Part shown: positions 7,234 through 15,574 of the stretch, in pieces
Layout of the letters: the number at the start of each line of letters is the position of its first letter
How positions within the stretch are numbered: position 1 is the first letter of the stretch
Assembly (NCBI GenBank): GCA_050943535.1
Contig: JBMNPJ010000006.1
Span: 124,001-188,000 of the forward strand
DNA length: 64,000 bases
Direction of reading: 5' to 3'
Source: Massiliimalia sp050943535
Lineage (GTDB): Bacteria; Bacillota; Clostridia; Oscillospirales; Ruminococcaceae
Position numbers and translations under genes: made by a program
Notes under the pieces: generated by a model
Told to the model about the DNA's origin: nothing
Seen by the model: only the letters and a program-made list of their open reading frames with translations
Databases searched by the model: none

Positions 7234-8868
7234 ATGAAAAAAACAAGTATATTGCAGCCAGATGCTCAGGCATTGGAACTGGCAAAACAGGATATATTAA
7301 ACGGTGAAGTAGTGGGAATGCCAACCGAAACCGTATATGGTTTGGCAGCCAATGCGTTTGATGAAGATGCCATTAAAAAAATTTTTGAGGCAAAAGGACG
7401 TCCGCAGGATAATCCATTGATTGTTCATATTGCGGATTTAAATATGATTGACCAGGTAGCAGATGAATTTTCTCAGACAGCCCAAAAGCTGGCAGATGCT
7501 TTTTGGCCGGGACCATTGACCATGATTTTGCCAAAAAGCCAGAAAATTCCTATGGCAGTGACTGCGGGACTGGAAACAGTAGGGGTTAGAATGCCTTCTC
7601 ATCCAGTGGCCAGAGATTTTATCCGTACCTGTGGTGTTCCTATTGCAGCACCGTCTGCCAATGTTTCCGGAAAGCCAAGCCCAACCAAGGCTTCTCATGT
7701 ATATCATGACTTGGAAGGAAAAATCGGCATTATCTTAGATGGCGGTGAATGTGAAGTAGGACTGGAATCTACTGTAGTTTTGGTAGGAGATGACCAGGTG
7801 AATATTCTTCGTCCGGGAAAAATTACTGTGGACGACTTTTTAAAGGTGGTTTCTCAGGTACAGGTGGACGATGGGGTATTTACCCAGCTGTCTGATGACC
7901 GGAAGGTGGCTTCTCCAGGAATGAAGTATAAACACTATTCTCCCAATGCCAATGTCATTATGGTAGAAGGATCTTTCTCTGATTTCTGCAACTACGTTTC
8001 TAAACATGCGGATGAAAAAACCGGCGTTTTGGTATTTGAAGGGGAAGAATCTTTGTTTAGTATTCCTTGTGTTACTTATGGCCGGCAGACAGACAGCAGC
8101 CAGCAGGCAAACCGTTTGTTTGACGCGCTGCGTGAACTGGATCAGCAGCATTTGAGCACAGTATTTGCCCGTGTTCCGGATAAAGATGGGGTAGGCATGG
8201 CAGTATATAACCGACTGCTTCGTGCCTGCGGATTTGAAGTAGTCCGGATGGAAAAACCATTGATTATCGGGTTGACCGGACAGACCGGTTCCGGAAAAAG
8301 CACCATCTGTAAGACACTGATTCAGCAAGGTGTCATGATTTTGGATTGTGATGAAATCTCCCGGGATGTGATTCATGAACCAGAAGTTATGGAAAAACTG
8401 GTACAGTATTTCGGACAGCAGATCGTGGAAGAGTCCGGCGATTTGAACCGAAGAAAACTGGCAAATATGGTATTTACTGACGAAGAAAACCGAATTTATT
8501 TAAACAGTGTGATGTATCCTAGAATTACTGCAAAAATTCAGGAAGAGATTGATGTACTGCAGAAAAAAGGATGTCGGTACATTCTGTTGGATGCACCAAC
8601 TTTGTTTGAAAGCGGTGCAGATCGTCTTTGTGACACCATTGTCAGTGTGCTGGCACCTGCTGAACTGCGTCGGCGCCGAATTATGGAACGGGATTCCATT
8701 ACGGCAACCGAAGCGCTCAACCGTATGAGTGCTCAGCAGAAGGATGATTTCTATCGTGCAAGATCCGCTTATGTGATTGAGAATAAAGGCAGTTTGGAAG
8801 AACTGGAACGCCGGACAGTAGAAGTATTTCGTCTCATAAAGGAGAAAGCGGATGGTGTGGAAGCTTAA
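7234..8868 (+). CDS. Fused L-threonylcarbamoyladenylate synthase / dephospho-CoA kinase
   Basis: 544 residues carrying two enzymes in one uninterrupted frame. Residues 1 to about 335 are a full-length Sua5/TsaC protein (GMPTETVYGLAANAFDEDAI, SKPSPTKASHV, LESTVV, with the C-terminal Sua5 domain ending YNRLLRACGFEVV), which makes threonylcarbamoyl-AMP for tRNA t6A37. From about 339 onward is CoaE (P-loop GLTGQTGSGKST, DCDEISRDVI, DAPTLFESG, RRRRIMERD), the last step of CoA synthesis. The ATG at 7234 follows AAAGGTG; an upstream GTG at 7225 is part of that site. An internal ATG at 8248 opens the CoaE part but has no clear Shine-Dalgarno sequence. The next gene overlaps the end by 17 bp. Confidence 0.9.
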   Translation: MKKTSILQPDAQALELAKQDILNGEVVGMPTETVYGLAANAFDEDAIKKIFEAKGRPQDNPLIVHIADLNMIDQVADEFSQTAQKLADAFWPGPLTMILPKSQKIPMAVTAGLETVGVRMPSHPVARDFIRTCGVPIAAPSANVSGKPSPTKASHVYHDLEGKIGIILDGGECEVGLESTVVLVGDDQVNILRPGKITVDDFLKVVSQVQVDDGVFTQLSDDRKVASPGMKYKHYSPNANVIMVEGSFSDFCNYVSKHADEKTGVLVFEGEESLFSIPCVTYGRQTDSSQQANRLFDALRELDQQHLSTVFARVPDKDGVGMAVYNRLLRACGFEVVRMEKPLIIGLTGQTGSGKSTICKTLIQQGVMILDCDEISRDVIHEPEVMEKLVQYFGQQIVEESGDLNRRKLANMVFTDEENRIYLNSVMYPRITAKIQEEIDVLQKKGCRYILLDAPTLFESGADRLCDTIVSVLAPAELRRRRIMERDSITATEALNRMSAQQKDDFYRARSAYVIENKGSLEELERRTVEVFRLIKEKADGVEA

Positions 8869-9439
8869 GACTTGGGTAAAAGTTTTGATTTGGCTTGTGA
8901 TTGCCGCTGTAGTAGGTTTGATTGTATGGCAGGGCAAAGGTGTTTATGAAAAAGCCATGTATCCCAAAAAGTATTCAGAACTGGTGGAAAAATACGCAGA
9001 GCAATACGGTGTAGATGAAAATTTTGTCTATGCAGTCATTAAAACAGAAAGCGGATTTGAACCGAATGCCCGTTCTGAAAATGATGCCAAAGGTCTTATG
9101 CAGATTACGGAAGATACCTTCCACTGGATTGGAACCAAACTGGATTCTGAAATTTCCAGTCAATATACCCACGATGACATGTTTCAGCCGGAAGTAAATA
9201 TTATGTACGGCACATTTCTGCTTTCCTATTTGGAACAGGAATTTGGTGATGACAGAGTGGTGCTCAGCGCCTATCATGCGGGAAGAGGAGCGGCCAATCA
9301 GTGGCTTGCGGATGAAAACTATTCCTCTGACGGAAAAACTTTGGATGAAATTCCCTATTCCGATACCAATCACTATGTCAATAAAGTTATGAAAAATTAT
9401 GAGCGCTATAATCGGATTTATGGAGCGACTTCCAAGTAG
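8852..9439 (+). CDS. Lytic transglycosylase (SLT domain)
   Basis: 195 residues. One N-terminal membrane anchor (about residues 6-28) is followed by an SLT catalytic domain with the glutamate in VIKTESGFEPNARS, the GLMQIT motif and the AYHAGRGAANQWL signature. It cleaves peptidoglycan glycan strands from the outer face of the membrane. AGGAG lies 7 nt before the ATG, inside the fusion gene, which it overlaps by 17 bp, so translation is coupled. An slt gene next to coaE is a known Clostridia arrangement. Confidence 0.93.
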   Translation: MVWKLKTWVKVLIWLVIAAVVGLIVWQGKGVYEKAMYPKKYSELVEKYAEQYGVDENFVYAVIKTESGFEPNARSENDAKGLMQITEDTFHWIGTKLDSEISSQYTHDDMFQPEVNIMYGTFLLSYLEQEFGDDRVVLSAYHAGRGAANQWLADENYSSDGKTLDEIPYSDTNHYVNKVMKNYERYNRIYGATSK

Positions 9440-9490
9440 TTGGAAAGAAGATCCTTATTATATTATCAATATCAGGAAAGGAAGTTTCTT

Positions 9491-10891
9491 ATGGAAGAAA
9501 AAAGCGCAGCGAAGCAGTTAAAGGAAAAATTACTGCAAAACAAAAAAAATATGGGAGCGGTTTTAAGTGATGAAGAAATCGCGTCCGCTATGGAATTTTG
9601 CGAAGGATATAAGAAGTTTCTGGATCACGGAAAAACCGAACGGGAAGCGGTAAGCACCATGGTAGAAATGCTGGAACAGAACGGATATGTTCCGTTTGTT
9701 CCGGGAACCAAATACCAGACAGGTGATAAAGTATACTGCAATAACCGGGGAAAAGCTTTGGTAATGGCAGTTGTAGGCCGCCGTCCTTTGGAAGAAGGAG
9801 TGCACATTGCAGCTTCTCACATTGATTCTCCTCGTCTGGATTTAAAACCAAATCCACTGTATGAAGAAGCACAGCTGGCGCTGTTTAAAACCCATTATTA
9901 TGGTGGTATTAAAAAATATCAGTGGACAGCAATTCCGCTGTCATTGCACGGAGTTGTGTGCAAAAAAAATGGGGAAAAAGTGACCATCTCCTTGGGTGAA
10001 GATCCTCAGGATCCAGTATTCTGTGTAACCGATTTACTGCCTCATTTGGCTTCTGATCAGGTAAAACGTCCTTTGCATGAAGGAATCCGTGGAGAAGAAC
10101 TGAATGTGCTGGTTGGTTCTCTGCCATTTAAAGATGATGAAATCAGTGAAGCGGTAAAACTGAATATTATGAATCTGATTTACGAAAAATACGGCTTTGT
10201 GGAAGAAGACTTCTTTGCTGCAGAACTGGAACTGGTTCCTGCATTCCCTGCAAAAGATCTGGGATTTGACAGAAGTCTGGTAGGCGCTTATGGTCAGGAT
10301 GACCGGGTATGTGCATATACTTCTTTCATGGCAGCACTGGACTGCGGTGTTCCAGAAACCACATTGGTGACTGTATTTGCAGATAAAGAAGAAACCGGTT
10401 CTGAAGGAAATACTGGTTTGCAGGCAGCATATCTGCGTTACTTTATTGCAGATTTGGCAAAACCTTATGGTGTAGACGGACGGACTGTGCTGTCTCACTC
10501 TACCTGCTTGTCTGCGGATGTTAATGCAGCGTTTGATCCTACCTTTGCCGATGCTTATGAACGGAATAACTCCGCTTATATCAATTACGGTGTGGTACTG
10601 ACAAAATATACCGGCGCTCGTGGAAAATCCGGAACATCTGATGCTTCTGCAGAATTTGTAGCAGCAGTTCGGAAGATTATGGATGATGCTGGTGTCATCT
10701 GGCAGACCGGAGAACTGGGCAAAGTGGATCAGGGCGGCGGAGGTACCGTTGCGGCACTAATTGCTAACCTGGATGTAGATGTGATTGACGTAGGGGTACC
10801 AGTGCTTTCTATGCATGCGCCATTTGAAGTAACAGCAAAACTGGATGTTTATATGACATACCGTGCTTTCAAAGCGTTTGCTCAGGCGTAA
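9491..10891 (+). CDS. M18 family aminopeptidase
   Basis: 466 residues; a cytoplasmic metallo-aminopeptidase that removes N-terminal (often acidic) residues from peptides. Family motifs: the zinc ligand region HIAASHIDSPRLDLKP, the catalytic DKEETGSEGNTG segment, VDQGGGGTVA and the C-terminal SMHAPFEV. The ATG at 9491 follows GGAAAGGAAG; a reading from 9440 would start right at the end of the transglycosylase gene and lacks a site. It ends the housekeeping run; a terminator follows at 10918. Confidence 0.95.
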   Translation: MEEKSAAKQLKEKLLQNKKNMGAVLSDEEIASAMEFCEGYKKFLDHGKTEREAVSTMVEMLEQNGYVPFVPGTKYQTGDKVYCNNRGKALVMAVVGRRPLEEGVHIAASHIDSPRLDLKPNPLYEEAQLALFKTHYYGGIKKYQWTAIPLSLHGVVCKKNGEKVTISLGEDPQDPVFCVTDLLPHLASDQVKRPLHEGIRGEELNVLVGSLPFKDDEISEAVKLNIMNLIYEKYGFVEEDFFAAELELVPAFPAKDLGFDRSLVGAYGQDDRVCAYTSFMAALDCGVPETTLVTVFADKEETGSEGNTGLQAAYLRYFIADLAKPYGVDGRTVLSHSTCLSADVNAAFDPTFADAYERNNSAYINYGVVLTKYTGARGKSGTSDASAEFVAAVRKIMDDAGVIWQTGELGKVDQGGGGTVAALIANLDVDVIDVGVPVLSMHAPFEVTAKLDVYMTYRAFKAFAQA

Positions 10892-10917
10892 GAAAATCAG
10901 AATATGAAATTTGAAAG

Positions 10918-10955
10918 AGTGTCCTGTGACGAAAGTTGCGGGGCACTTTTTGTTT
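10918..10955 (+). terminator. Terminator after the aminopeptidase gene
   Basis: 7-bp stem AGTGTCC/GGGCACT (one G-U pair) followed by TTTTGTTTTG. It separates the prfA run from the dcw cluster. The rest of 10892-11207 is AT-rich and holds the mraZ promoter. Confidence 0.6.
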
Positions 10956-11113
10956 TGATTGTAAAATTTTTTTAAAACAAACAGATTATTTTTCAAAAAA
11001 TAAAAAATTGGATTATTTTTCATATTATGTAAAATTATTGAAGAAATTGACGAAAAAACCAACAAATAATTTGAAAAAAATTTGAAAATGCCTGATTTTT
11101 TCCGGTTTCACTA

Positions 11114-11142
11114 TTGCAATCTCTTTGTTAAATGTTTATAAT
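11114..11142 (+). promoter_or_regulatory. Promoter of the dcw cluster
   Basis: TTGCAA (11114-11119) and TATAAT (11137-11142) separated by exactly 17 bp, about 65 bp upstream of mraZ. Confidence 0.7.
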
Positions 11143-11207
11143 AAGAATTAATCAGTGGGGAGATGGGGAGAATTTGCCCTGTTTTGTGGTGAAAGGTGGC
11201 GGACAAT

Positions 11208-11630
11208 GTGCTTTGCGGTGAATATCGTTATAATATTGACGCAAAAGGCAGATTGAACTTTCCGGCCAAACTGCGGGAAAATTTGGGCGAATCTTTTGTT
11301 CTTGCCAAAAGTATCACTGATGACTGCGTTACTGTGTATCCCATGGAACGATGGGAGCAGCTGGTGCAGAAAATAGACGCTTTACCCATTTCTAAAAGCA
11401 GAAACATTAAGCGCCGCTTGTTTGCTACCTCCGAAGAAGTGTTTCCGGACAAGCAGGGGAGGATTTTGATTCCCCAGTCTTTGCGGGATTTTGCTCACTT
11501 GGATCGGGAAGTTGTGGTAGCCGGTGTTTCTGACTATTGTGAAATTTGGAACCAGGAAGCGTGGGACAAGCTCCAGGAATCCATTACAACAGAGGATCTG
11601 ACAGCGGTTGTGGAAGAACTTGGAATTTGA
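11208..11630 (+). CDS. mraZ: Transcriptional regulator MraZ
   Basis: 140 residues if started at the GTG at 11208, giving (M)LCGEYRYNIDAKGRLNFPAKLRENLG. That matches the N-terminus of B. subtilis MraZ (MFMGEYQHTIDAKGR) and places AAAGGTGG 8 nt upstream. A GTG at 11196 is buried inside that site. MraZ has two SpoVT/AbrB-like halves (DAKGR...PAKLRE and DKQGRILIPQSLRDFA), forms a ring-shaped oligomer and binds repeats before its own gene to control the dcw operon. First gene of the cluster; rsmH follows. Confidence 0.93.
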   Translation: MLCGEYRYNIDAKGRLNFPAKLRENLGESFVLAKSITDDCVTVYPMERWEQLVQKIDALPISKSRNIKRRLFATSEEVFPDKQGRILIPQSLRDFAHLDREVVVAGVSDYCEIWNQEAWDKLQESITTEDLTAVVEELGI

Positions 11631-11646
11631 TGACAGGAGAACTGAT

Positions 11647-12570
11647 ATGGAATTTGAACATATTTCCGTCTTGCTCAATGAGTGTTTAGAGGGTCTGGCG
11701 ATTAAACCGGATGGTATTTATATTGACGGTACAGCCGGAGGAGCCGGACATTCCAGTCAGATTGCAAAACGGCTGACTACAGGCCGTCTGCTGGCTCTGG
11801 ATCAGGATCCGGATGCCATACAGGCTGCTTCTGAACGTCTGCGGCCGTATTCCTGTGCGAAAGTGATTCAGACAAATTTCCGGTTTATGGATGCTGTTTT
11901 AAAAGAAGAAGGAATTGATGGAGTAGATGGGGTTTTGCTGGATTTAGGGGTTTCTTCTCATCAATTAGATGAGGGTGACCGGGGATTCAGTTATCAGTAT
12001 GATGCTCCGTTGGACATGCGTATGAGTCAGTCAGGATTCAGCGCAGAAGATCTGGTAAATACCTATTCTGTGGAGGAATTGACCCGTATTCTTCGGGATT
12101 ATGGAGAAGAGCGGTTTGCTTATAAAATCGCGGTGCAGATTGATAAAGCCAGACAAACGGCGCCAATTCGCACCACATTGGAATTAGCTGAAATTATTAA
12201 GCGTTCCATGCCTGCTGCCGCCAGAAGGGATAAAAACCCCTGCAAGCGGTCTTTTCAGGCCATTCGGATTGCAGTAAACGGAGAGTTGGACGCCTTGGAA
12301 CAAGGGCTGGACGCTGCGTTTGAATCATTAAATTCCGGCGGTCGTCTGGTGATTATTACGTTCCATTCTCTGGAAGACAGGATTGTAAAGCAAAAGTATG
12401 CTCAATGGTGTCGGGGATGTACTTGTCCGCCAGATTTTCCTCAGTGTGTCTGTGGCAATCATCCAAAGGCAAGACTGGTGAATAAAAAACCGATTTTAGC
12501 TTCAGAAGAAGAATTGCAGAGAAACAAGCGAAGTCACAGCGCGAAACTGCGGATTTTGGAAAAACTTTAA
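11647..12570 (+). CDS. rsmH: 16S rRNA (cytosine(1402)-N4)-methyltransferase
   Basis: 307 residues, normal length. Uses SAM to methylate C1402 in the ribosomal decoding centre. Motifs: HISVLLNECLEGL, the SAM site DGTAGGAGHS, LDLGVSSHQLDEGDRGFSY, MRMSQ, and FHSLEDRIVKQ near the end. The ATG at 11647 has AGGAG 8 nt upstream. Second gene of the dcw cluster, 16 bp after mraZ. Confidence 0.96.
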   Translation: MEFEHISVLLNECLEGLAIKPDGIYIDGTAGGAGHSSQIAKRLTTGRLLALDQDPDAIQAASERLRPYSCAKVIQTNFRFMDAVLKEEGIDGVDGVLLDLGVSSHQLDEGDRGFSYQYDAPLDMRMSQSGFSAEDLVNTYSVEELTRILRDYGEERFAYKIAVQIDKARQTAPIRTTLELAEIIKRSMPAAARRDKNPCKRSFQAIRIAVNGELDALEQGLDAAFESLNSGGRLVIITFHSLEDRIVKQKYAQWCRGCTCPPDFPQCVCGNHPKARLVNKKPILASEEELQRNKRSHSAKLRILEKL

Positions 12571-12640
12571 CGGATATAGATATTACAAAATACAAGGAGG
12601 GACGGTAACGTTCTCTATTGGAGGGCTTTTACCAAATCGT

Positions 12641-13105
12641 ATGCAGAAAAACACAAATCTGGCCTATCAAGCAAATACTGCTCCTCGGCAGCAGCCGGTA
12701 AATCAGCCATCAATTGGACAAGTAGCCAAAACAGCTGCTCTCCCGAAAAGACAGATTGTAAAAGTGGCGATTTGTATGTTATATGTAGTAGGACTTTGTA
12801 TTTTGTTAATTGTGGCAAAAGTACAGCTGACCAATGCGAACCATAAATTACAGGATGCCAAGGCAACTTATGTTGAAGTACAAAGTGAACAAACTCGGTT
12901 GAACACAGAACTGAGCGGACTGGTATCTTTAAAATCCGTAGAAGAACGGGCAAAAGAACTTGGGTTAAGTGAAGTAAAACAAAGTCAAATCGATTATGTT
13001 GTAGTCTCTCACGATAACAAGGTCGAAGTGGCAGATGAAGAAAATTCCCTGGGCGATAAGCTGACCAACTGGTATTATCAAATTAAGGAATACATTTTTG
13101 GTTGA
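12641..13105 (+). CDS. ftsL: FtsL-like cell division protein
   Basis: 154 residues with the FtsL/DivIC topology: a cytoplasmic Gln/Pro-rich tail (about 1-43), one membrane span (VKVAICMLYVVGLCILLIVA), then an extracytoplasmic coiled coil (QLTNANHKLQDAKATYVEVQSEQTRLNTELSGL) and a VEERAKELGLSE motif. FtsL bridges FtsQ and the division transpeptidase. Position between rsmH and the PBP gene supports the call. GGAGGG lies about 15 nt before the ATG, which is wide; AAGGAGGG lies further up. A strong hairpin follows at 13131. Confidence 0.82.
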   Translation: MQKNTNLAYQANTAPRQQPVNQPSIGQVAKTAALPKRQIVKVAICMLYVVGLCILLIVAKVQLTNANHKLQDAKATYVEVQSEQTRLNTELSGLVSLKSVEERAKELGLSEVKQSQIDYVVVSHDNKVEVADEENSLGDKLTNWYYQIKEYIFG

Positions 13106-13130
13106 GCCAATAGAAATAGAATAAGAGACG

Positions 13131-13178
13131 AAGAAGGGTTCAAGAAATATGAAAATATTATCTGAACCCTTCTTTCTA
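13131..13178 (+). terminator. Hairpin between ftsL and the PBP gene
   Basis: Perfect 12-bp stem AAGAAGGGTTCA/TGAACCCTTCTT (13131-13142 with 13163-13174), 20-nt loop, then a weakly T-rich tail. It could be a partial terminator or a processing/stability hairpin that lowers expression of the downstream cell-wall genes relative to mraZ-rsmH-ftsL. Confidence 0.55.
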
Positions 13179-13249
13179 CCTATTTTTCAGAAAAGTTTGA
13201 AATTCGTTGTGAAATGATTCCATAAGGGAAGAAAAAGGGAGAAATATCC

Positions 13250-15541
13250 ATGGCAAAACAAAAACCAAAGAATACTGCTAACAATGGACCCATGTCTAAT
13301 TCCATGAAAAAAAGATTAAATGTGCTGGTATCTTTTTTTCTGCTGTTATTTTTAATATATGTGGTATGCAATTTATTCAATCTTTCTGTGATAAAGTCAG
13401 ATGAAATGAAAGAATTTGCCGCGGGACAGCAAACTCGTTCCTTAACCATCAATGCAAACCGAGGTACCATTTATGACCGCAATCGGGAAGTCTTGGCGCA
13501 AAGTTCTACGGTTTGGAATGTGGTTGCAGCTCCTTCTGCCATTAAAGGTGAGGACGAAGAATATTTTGACAAAGCAGCACAGCGTTTGTCAGAAGCACTG
13601 GGAATGGAGTATGCAGATGTTTTGGAATGTCTGCAAAAAAGTGAAAGCAGTTATGAATATTTGAAAAAGAAGGTGGATAAACCCACCGCTGACGCTGTAC
13701 GGGAACTGGCAGCGGAATATGATTATGGTTTTATTACCCTTCAGGAAGATACCAAACGCTATTATCCAAAGGATACTTTGGCGTCTCAGGTGATTGGTTT
13801 GACCAACTGGGAAAATAAAGGGAGCTATGGTGTAGAAGAGGAATATGATGAGGTGCTGTCCGGTACCAACGGCAGCTTGCTTACAGCAACAGATGCCAAC
13901 GGGAATATTATTCCCAGCAGCTATGAAAAGAAATATGATGCAGTAGACGGAAACAGCATTGTGCTGACCTTGGATTCTACCATACAGCATTATGCAGAAA
14001 AAGCATTGGAAGAATTGGTTGCAACCCATAATCCTAAAGGTGGCGCCTGTGCCATTGTTATGGATGTCAATACCGGGGCTATTTTGGCCATGGCAAACAA
14101 CCCTACCTTTGATTTGAATAATCCCAATGAAATCTACAGCGCCTTATATCAGGAAGAGTTAAATAACCCTACAGAATGGTCTACAGAAACAAACTCTTAT
14201 GTGCCTTTGACCTTAACAGAAGAAGAAAAAGCAACATTGGAAAATGAACTGATTTTGAAACAGCGAAGCAATAAATCTATTTCTTGGCTTTATCAGCCAG
14301 GATCTGTTTTCAAAATTGTAACTGCTTCTGCGGCTTTGGAAACTGGCGTCCAGACAATGGACAGTACCTATAACTGTACAGGATCCATTAATGTAGACGG
14401 TCAGATTTATCACTGTTGGAAACGAAGCGGTCAGGGTGTGCAAAACTTTACTCAGATGATCGTAAACTCCTGTAACCCTGCGTTTATTCACATGGCACAG
14501 CTCATGGGAATTCACGCATTTTGCAGTTATGTAGACATGTTTGGGATCACTGAGCCGACAGGAATTGATATTTTTGGGGAATCTCAGACCAGTATTTATT
14601 ATCCGGAAGAACAAATGACAACCGTCGACTTGGCCAGTGAAGCGTTTGGGCAGTCTTTGGCAATTACACCAATTCAGATGATTACTGCTGCGGCTGCAGT
14701 TGTTAACGGCGGTTATCTGGTTCAGCCATATGTAGTAGATTCTATTTTAGACAGCGACGGGAATGTAGTAGAAAAAACAGAAACCACAGTAAAACGCCAG
14801 GTAATTTCTGAAGAAACCTCCAAGAATCTGTGTACAACACTGGAAGCGATGGTAAAAGGCAGTATTGTAGACCTGAAAGGGTACCGTGTAGGCGGTAAAT
14901 CAGGGACTTCACAGATTGGAAACCAGAGCAATGGACGGTATGTTGGTTCCTTTTTAGGGATCGCACCAATCGATGATCCTCAGATTGCGGTTTTGGTTGT
15001 GGTGGATGAACCTCGGGGAAGCGAATATTACGGAAGCCAGGTTGCAGGTCCGGCTTTGGCATCCATTCTTTCCGATACATTAAATTATCTGGGAATTGCT
15101 CCTGAATACAGCGATACTGAAGTGGAAAACCTGGAACAGGCTGTTCCAAATGTTTTGAACAAAGAAGTAACTGCGGCACAGGAAGAACTGGCACAGCAAG
15201 GCATGGAAGTTCAGGTCGTTGGATCCGGAACCACAGTTGTGGATCAAATGCCGCAAAGCGGTGTTTCTGTAGCCAAAGGCAGCAAAGTAATTTTGTATAC
15301 AGAAGCGGTATCTCAGCCGGAAATGACCACTGTTCCTAATGTGGTGGGCTTGACAGTAGCAGAGGCAAACCAGGTTTTGACCAATGCTCAGCTGAATATC
15401 AGTATGGATACCAGTGCTGGCTCCAATGACGGAACGGTTCATGTAACGACACAGAGTATGCCGGAAGGAACATCGGTTCCAATTGGTACTGTTATTTCGA
15501 TTACCTATGCCAAAGAAATTGCGGATGGAATGATTGAATAG
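13250..15541 (+). CDS. Division penicillin-binding protein (FtsI/SpoVD type) with PASTA domains
   Basis: 763-residue class B PBP. One N-terminal membrane span (LNVLVSFFLLLFLIYVVCNLF), a dimerisation domain beginning TINANRGTIYDRN, then the transpeptidase domain with SVFK (active serine, in QPGSVFKIV), SCN (IVNSCNPAFI) and KSGT (VGGKSGTSQ). Two PASTA domains close the protein (about 630-690 and 697-757). It cross-links septal peptidoglycan with FtsW. Only one class B PBP is in this cluster, whereas Bacillus has both pbpB and spoVD here. Confidence 0.93.
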   Translation: MAKQKPKNTANNGPMSNSMKKRLNVLVSFFLLLFLIYVVCNLFNLSVIKSDEMKEFAAGQQTRSLTINANRGTIYDRNREVLAQSSTVWNVVAAPSAIKGEDEEYFDKAAQRLSEALGMEYADVLECLQKSESSYEYLKKKVDKPTADAVRELAAEYDYGFITLQEDTKRYYPKDTLASQVIGLTNWENKGSYGVEEEYDEVLSGTNGSLLTATDANGNIIPSSYEKKYDAVDGNSIVLTLDSTIQHYAEKALEELVATHNPKGGACAIVMDVNTGAILAMANNPTFDLNNPNEIYSALYQEELNNPTEWSTETNSYVPLTLTEEEKATLENELILKQRSNKSISWLYQPGSVFKIVTASAALETGVQTMDSTYNCTGSINVDGQIYHCWKRSGQGVQNFTQMIVNSCNPAFIHMAQLMGIHAFCSYVDMFGITEPTGIDIFGESQTSIYYPEEQMTTVDLASEAFGQSLAITPIQMITAAAAVVNGGYLVQPYVVDSILDSDGNVVEKTETTVKRQVISEETSKNLCTTLEAMVKGSIVDLKGYRVGGKSGTSQIGNQSNGRYVGSFLGIAPIDDPQIAVLVVVDEPRGSEYYGSQVAGPALASILSDTLNYLGIAPEYSDTEVENLEQAVPNVLNKEVTAAQEELAQQGMEVQVVGSGTTVVDQMPQSGVSVAKGSKVILYTEAVSQPEMTTVPNVVGLTVAEANQVLTNAQLNISMDTSAGSNDGTVHVTTQSMPEGTSVPIGTVISITYAKEIADGMIE

Positions 15542-15574
15542 GGCAGAATTGCTGTTGCGGAAAGGAAGAAAAAA

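Noticed and set aside
11382..11678. Minus-strand frame over mraZ and the rsmH start
   Set aside because: Overlaps two conserved genes and has no start signals.
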